From Bacillota bacterium (GTDB lineage Bacteria > Bacillota > Clostridia > Clostridiales > Clostridiaceae), in contig JAUZPH010000133.1 of assembly GCA_030706065.1 (NCBI GenBank), positions 1 through 8,780 of the forward strand: a DNA stretch of 8,780 bases, read 5' to 3'. Shown one piece after another: positions 6,156 through 8,780 of the stretch (position 1 is its first letter; each line of letters begins with the position of its first letter). The notes under the pieces were generated by a model that did no database searches, had not been told where the DNA came from, and saw nothing but the letters and a program-made list of their open reading frames with translations. The position numbers and the translations under genes are program-made.

Positions 6156-6171
6156 ATTTCAGGAGGAGTAT

Positions 6172-7086
6172 ATGTCCCAGATTTTCTTAGATGCTTTACT
6201 TGATACCTTTAAAATGATTCCGTTTCTTTTCATAATCTACATGGCTATTGAATATCTCGAGTTCAAGCTTGGAGATAATTTGATTAAAAAAGTTAAGAAA
6301 GCCGGCAAGGTTGCTCCTGCTGCCGGTGCCCTTTTCGGCTTGGTTCCTCAGTGCGGCTTTTCCGTAATGGCCACAGCACTTTATGCCAAAAGGGTTGTCA
6401 CTGTCGGTACTCTGCTGGCGGTCTATCTTGCCACTTCCGATGAGGCACTGCCTATCATCATGTCTAAACCGGATAAGGCCGGATTAATTGTACCTCTGCT
6501 TGCAGCAAAGCTTGTGATAGCTTTATCTGCCGGTTATCTGACAGACTTTATAATAATTAGGAGAAAGCATGATCCTGCCGAAGTTGAAATTTGCGCTTCC
6601 GTGGAAGGAATTATAATAGAGGTCAGTGAAGAGACTGAGACTATAGATGAAAAAGGCTGCTGTGGACACAGCTGTCCTGTTCTAAAGATAGATTTCAGGG
6701 AACTCATTATTCATCCCTTAAGACACACAATGAAGGTTTTTGTTTATCTGTTCATAGCTTCATTGCTGATAAACTATGCTGTCTTCAGGGTTGGCGATGC
6801 CAACCTGGGAAGGGTGTTCCTGCAGGGTTCAATATTACAGCCTGTAATTGCAGCTATTATCGGGCTTATCCCCAACTGTGCCGCCTCAATCGCCATCACC
6901 GACATCTTCCTGAAAGGCGGATTAAGCTTCGGCTCTACCATTGCAGGGCTTTGCTCCGGCGCAGGCCTGGGGCTTCTCGTACTGTTCAAAGAGAACAAGA
7001 GCCTAAGGGACTCTTTCAAAGTCACCGGCCTGCTGGCTGCAGTCAGTGCTGCCGCAGGAATACTAATTCAGGTTTTAATCGGATAA
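6172..7086 (+). CDS. Putative heavy-metal/manganese permease (ArsP_2-like, ten-TM type)
   Basis: A 304-residue integral membrane protein with about eight to ten hydrophobic segments. It has two related halves, each with a Pro-Cys motif: GLVPQCGFS (56-64) and GLIPNCAAS (231-239). Between the halves is an acidic, probably cytoplasmic loop (about 131-178) with a compact Cys/His cluster, CCGHSC (163-168). TSDEALP (88-94) is a further conserved-looking stretch. These features fit the family annotated as 'putative manganese transporter' or ArsP_2 (PF11449, from memory). The P-x-C motif recalls the ArsP/DUF318 permeases. Substrate and direction are unproven. It is divergent from an Nramp importer, which suggests metal export or balance. 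AGGAGG (6161-6166), five bases before the ATG, fixes the start, and a terminator begins four bases after the stop. Confidence 0.82.
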   Translation: MSQIFLDALLDTFKMIPFLFIIYMAIEYLEFKLGDNLIKKVKKAGKVAPAAGALFGLVPQCGFSVMATALYAKRVVTVGTLLAVYLATSDEALPIIMSKPDKAGLIVPLLAAKLVIALSAGYLTDFIIIRRKHDPAEVEICASVEGIIIEVSEETETIDEKGCCGHSCPVLKIDFRELIIHPLRHTMKVFVYLFIASLLINYAVFRVGDANLGRVFLQGSILQPVIAAIIGLIPNCAASIAITDIFLKGGLSFGSTIAGLCSGAGLGLLVLFKENKSLRDSFKVTGLLAAVSAAAGILIQVLIG

Positions 7087-7089
7087 AAG

Positions 7090-7126
7090 AACACGGCCCT
7101 CACAACAAGCGGCCGTGTTTTTATTT
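7090..7126. terminator. Intrinsic terminator between convergent genes
   Basis: AACACGGCC (7090-7098) and GGCCGTGTT (7111-7119) form a perfect 9-bp stem with a 12-nt loop, followed by TTTATTT on the plus strand. A short A-rich stretch before it could give weak minus-strand function for the convergent DUF402 gene, whose stop lies just beyond. Confidence 0.85.
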
Positions 7127-7132
7127 CAGGCT

Positions 7133-7675
7133 CTATAGCCCCTGCGGCAATATGTAATTCAGATATCTATTGCTTAAAGCCTCAAGTTTGTTCCTTGAGT
7201 GTGCTGCATAGTTCATGAGCTGCCGCGCTTCCTCATAAGCCATGTTGTACTCTTCCTCGTCAATTTCACCACTGTCAAGGGCAGCCTTAAGTTCATCCTC
7301 GTCAAGAAGCATAACCTGGCCCTCCGGCAGTACAACCACATCCAGGTATAAGTCATCAAAGAATGGTATGCCATTTTCATCAATACCGTTTTGCCTCGTT
7401 ATATCAAAATACCATTGAACGATTTCCCTGTTTGGGTTGTACATGGTTGTAATACAGTAATGCTTATCTACAGGCTGAAGTTCCAGCCAGATATAATCTT
7501 TATCTACAAGGCAGTAATCCTTCCCCAGCATGTTTATAACCAAAGGCTCCTTTACTTCATGGAGCTGCAGAGCTGAGACATGGCCCTTGAAATCAGAATT
7601 ATCCGCATACATCGTATAAAAGCTTTTCTTTAGCACTCTCCTCCACCCGGGTTTACTGGCAAGCTTTCTTTTCAC
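7133..7675 (-). CDS. DUF402 family protein (possible nucleoside di/triphosphatase)
   Basis: A probable soluble cytoplasmic protein of 180 residues. The frame opens at ATG 7708 (191 aa), but no good ribosome binding site precedes that codon. GTG at 7675 follows GAGGTGAT (7686-7679) at ideal spacing and gives the usual family length. Counting from the GTG, the DUF402 signature is NPNREIVQWYFDI (80-92), DDLYLDVVVLPEG (107-119) and LDEDEL (124-129), followed by a helical tail of the form DSGEIDEEEYNMAYEEA. The conserved Arg, Asp and Glu residues match those that bind divalent metal in characterised relatives: FomD, which acts on a cytidylyl phosphonate, and a staphylococcal NTPase/NDPase (Ntdp). 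The substrate here is unknown. It is divergent from the DUF3243 gene and convergent with the permease. Confidence 0.87.
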   Translation of the reverse strand: MKRKLASKPGWRRVLKKSFYTMYADNSDFKGHVSALQLHEVKEPLVINMLGKDYCLVDKDYIWLELQPVDKHYCITTMYNPNREIVQWYFDITRQNGIDENGIPFFDDLYLDVVVLPEGQVMLLDEDELKAALDSGEIDEEEYNMAYEEARQLMNYAAHSRNKLEALSNRYLNYILPQGL

Positions 7676-7729
7676 TCTATCACCTCTTCCATTCCCACAA
7701 TTTTTCATTGCATTTCTTCTCAGTCGAAT

Positions 7730-7759
7730 ACTAAAGGTTTAAATTTCCGCATCTTTAGT
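7730..7759. promoter_or_regulatory. 7-bp inverted repeat in the DUF402/DUF3243 divergent spacer
   Basis: ACTAAAG (7730-7736) and CTTTAGT (7753-7759) flank 16 bp. The right arm lies in the spacer of a weak plus-strand promoter (TTTCCG 7744-7749, TATAAA 7768-7773, 18 bp apart). It could be an operator for either divergent gene, but the arms are short and chance is possible. Confidence 0.28.
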
Positions 7760-7819
7760 TATACTAATATAAAATGCTTATCTCTTCTTAAATATAACAA
7801 CCAACGGGAGGAATAATTA

Positions 7820-8065
7820 ATGGATACTATGGAAAACTGGCATAAGTGGAAGGAAACTCTGGGCAAAGCCGTAGATCTCGGCCAGACAGTCGGTATGTCG
7901 GATCATACAATAAACGACATTGCCGAAAGGGTTGGGACGTTTCTGTCCAATAATGTAGACCCGAGAAATGATGAAGAGAGACTCTTAAAGGAACTATGGG
8001 ATGCAGCGGATCAAAAGGACAGAGAGGTTCTTGCCAAACTGATGGTAAAGCTTACAGATAAATAA
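7820..8065 (+). CDS. DUF3243 family protein (YmfJ-like)
   Basis: A small, soluble, largely helical protein of 81 residues. It aligns by eye over its length with Bacillus subtilis YmfJ, the founder of the DUF3243 family. The shared features are W-x-x-W-K-E-x-L near the start, GMSDHTINDIAERVG (25-39), NNVDPRNDEERLLKELW (44-60), and the ending LAKLMVKL (71-78). The family is common in Firmicutes; no biochemical function is known to me. The Shine-Dalgarno GGGAGG (7806-7811) lies eight bases before the ATG. There are no Cys residues or membrane segments. It appears to be a single-gene unit, with a palindromic segment starting 12 bases after its stop. Confidence 0.92.
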   Translation: MDTMENWHKWKETLGKAVDLGQTVGMSDHTINDIAERVGTFLSNNVDPRNDEERLLKELWDAADQKDREVLAKLMVKLTDK

Positions 8066-8076
8066 CCAACTCAGAC

Positions 8077-8127
8077 ATGGCTGGGTCACAGAGAAGATCC
8101 ATTTGAAGATATCTATGACTCAGCCAT
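8077..8127. repeat. Palindrome between convergent genes, related to the 1253-1339 element
   Basis: ATGGCTGGGTCACAGA (8077-8092) pairs at 14 of 16 positions with TCTATGACTCAGCCAT (8112-8127), with a 19-nt loop. It begins 12 bases after the DUF3243 stop and lies 41 bases past the end of the convergent HD gene. There is no direct T-run, though GGGTTTTT occurs 18 bases on. Its right end (ATGA-CAGCCAT followed by CTTAAGC) and left end (GGCTG-GTCA) match those of the palindrome after dapA. It may terminate one or both genes. Confidence 0.55.
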
Positions 8128-8167
8128 AATCTTAAGCTTTCTCGGGTTTTTATCCGGCATAGACAGA

Positions 8168-8662
8168 TTAAATTTCGTACATGCCCTCCAGATAACGTAC
8201 AGCGGCAGCGGTTTTAAAGTACTTTCCCCTGACGGTTCTGATTTCTTCTTTCTTCATCCCTTCTTCAAATATATTTACGAGAAAATCTGCTTCAACAAGA
8301 ATCTGAAAATCAATGCCATCTATCTTTGTATATGTATGGTGGTGTCCTATTAAAAAGCAGATTCTGTTAAGAACCTCACTACTCAATCCTAAATCACCGA
8401 GAAGTTCCCTTGCCACCGGCGGTCCCTCAAGCTCCTGGTAATGACCTGCATGTGACGAGTATTTCCTCTCGCTTTCCTTTATGCCTATATCATGCAGAAC
8501 TGCCGCTATTTCCAGAGTCTCAAGCTGTTCTTCCTGAAGCCCCTCAAGCTCCCCTATGCTCTTTGCAAATCCATATACCTTCAGCGCGTGGTTTATCCTA
8601 GGGGCATCGGCTTCGAAATAATTTATCATCCTGCTTATCGAAGTGCTTACAACAATGCTCAT
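8168..8662 (-). CDS. HD-domain protein, predicted metal-dependent phosphohydrolase
   Basis: A soluble protein of 164 residues with an HD superfamily domain. Candidate metal ligands in order are His25 (INHALKVY), His57-Asp58 (AAVLHDIGI, 53-61), a triple histidine GHHH (106-109), and Asp126 (EADFLVN, 124-130). A middle loop, YSSHAGHYQELEGPP (68-82), adds two more histidines, a pattern seen in HD proteins with two metals. HD proteins hydrolyse phosphate esters such as nucleotides; the substrate cannot be read here. The open frame extends upstream to ATG 8752, but ATG 8662 is preferred. It follows GGGAGG four bases upstream, and a promoter-like TATAAT (8705-8700) falls inside the longer frame. 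Confidence 0.86.
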   Translation of the reverse strand: MSIVVSTSISRMINYFEADAPRINHALKVYGFAKSIGELEGLQEEQLETLEIAAVLHDIGIKESERKYSSHAGHYQELEGPPVARELLGDLGLSSEVLNRICFLIGHHHTYTKIDGIDFQILVEADFLVNIFEEGMKKEEIRTVRGKYFKTAAAVRYLEGMYEI

Positions 8663-8699
8663 AGTATTCCTCCCAAGTGTTTGTTTTTTATCTATATCA

Positions 8700-8705
8700 A
8701 TTATA
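8700..8705 (-). promoter_or_regulatory. Candidate -10 box for the HD-domain gene
   Basis: TATAAT on the minus strand (8705-8700), 37 bases before ATG 8662. No convincing -35 is present at 17 bp. It supports the shorter HD protein. Confidence 0.33.
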
Positions 8706-8719
8706 CACCATACTCCCGC

Positions 8720-8740
8720 GGCTTGATATATCTTCAAGCC
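8720..8740 (-). repeat. 7-bp palindromic hairpin upstream of the HD gene
   Basis: GGCTTGA (8740-8734) pairs with TCAAGCC (8726-8720) on the minus strand around a 7-nt loop. No T-run follows. It may mark the end of a minus-strand gene entering from the right, or be an upstream regulatory site. Confidence 0.35.
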
Positions 8741-8741
8741 T

Positions 8742-8780
8742 TTAACCTGCATCTTTCTTTAGTTCCTCTTGTCCTCCAAC
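8742..8780 (-). CDS. Possible C-terminal end of a gene running in from the right
   Basis: One minus-strand frame reads VGGQEELKKDAG and then a TAA (8744-8742), right before the 8720-8740 hairpin. The composition looks like a charged protein C-terminus. The fragment is too short to exclude chance, and the other frames are also open for part of the stretch. Confidence 0.2.
   Translation of the reverse strand, partial: VGGQEELKKDAG

Noticed and set aside
5784..6171. yybP-ykoY manganese riboswitch
   Set aside because: The conserved GGGGAGUA and CCGAAAGG-type parts are not present on either strand.
7676..7708. DUF402 start at ATG 7708
   Set aside because: The upstream sequence lacks a good Shine-Dalgarno, while GAGGTGAT sits correctly before GTG 7675, which also gives the normal family length.
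8663..8752. N-terminal extension of the HD protein from ATG 8752
   Set aside because: No ribosome binding site at 8752, a promoter-like TATAAT inside the extension, and an ideal GGGAGG before ATG 8662.
1..8780. CRISPR array, tRNA, rRNA or intact insertion sequence
   Set aside because: No regularly spaced repeats, cloverleaf-like sequences, rRNA motifs or transposase frames were seen.

Overview
This window most likely comes from a low-GC Firmicute of the class Clostridia. The support is strong GGAGG-type ribosome binding sites, AT-rich spacers, sigma-A-like promoters, and a Firmicutes gene set: a four-domain S1 protein of the YpfD type, a YmfJ-like DUF3243 protein, a DUF402 protein and a TTG-started YdcF-type protein. 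No rRNA, tRNA, CRISPR array, prophage gene or full insertion sequence is visible. The genus cannot be fixed from the sequence.

Layout. Bases 1-388 hold no intact gene. On the minus strand, 19-235 looks like a decayed, frameshifted coding remnant. The plus strand then carries four separately spaced genes: dapA-type dihydrodipicolinate synthase (389-1246), an S1-domain RNA-binding protein (1461-2624), a GNAT acetyltransferase (2748-3482) and a membrane-anchored YdcF/SanA-like protein (3650-4429). Each spacer holds hairpins and a candidate promoter, so these are probably single-gene units. A bidirectional terminator at 4451-4503 separates them from a minus-strand Nramp metal importer (4518-5783).

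The Nramp gene is divergent from a plus-strand ten-TM 'ArsP_2/putative manganese transporter' type permease (6172-7086). The 388-bp spacer between them is the richest non-coding part of the window. It has an 11-bp inverted repeat resembling a DtxR/MntR-type half-site over the mntH promoter, nested and competing inverted repeats around a perfect but orphan Shine-Dalgarno, a perfect 13-bp tandem repeat, and a 6-1-6 palindrome just before the permease. An importer and a possible exporter sharing a regulatory spacer suggests metal homeostasis, probably manganese. This is inferred from family and layout, not shown.

The right end holds a DUF402 hydrolase-like gene on the minus strand (7133-7675), a divergent DUF3243 gene (7820-8065), and a minus-strand HD-domain phosphohydrolase (8168-8662). 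Two palindromic segments lying just after stop codons (1253-1339 and 8077-8127) share sequence at both ends and may belong to one small dispersed repeat family.

I do not see a clear undescribed multi-gene system. The best leads are the mntH/permease spacer, the two related palindromes, and the permease with its Cys/His-rich loop.
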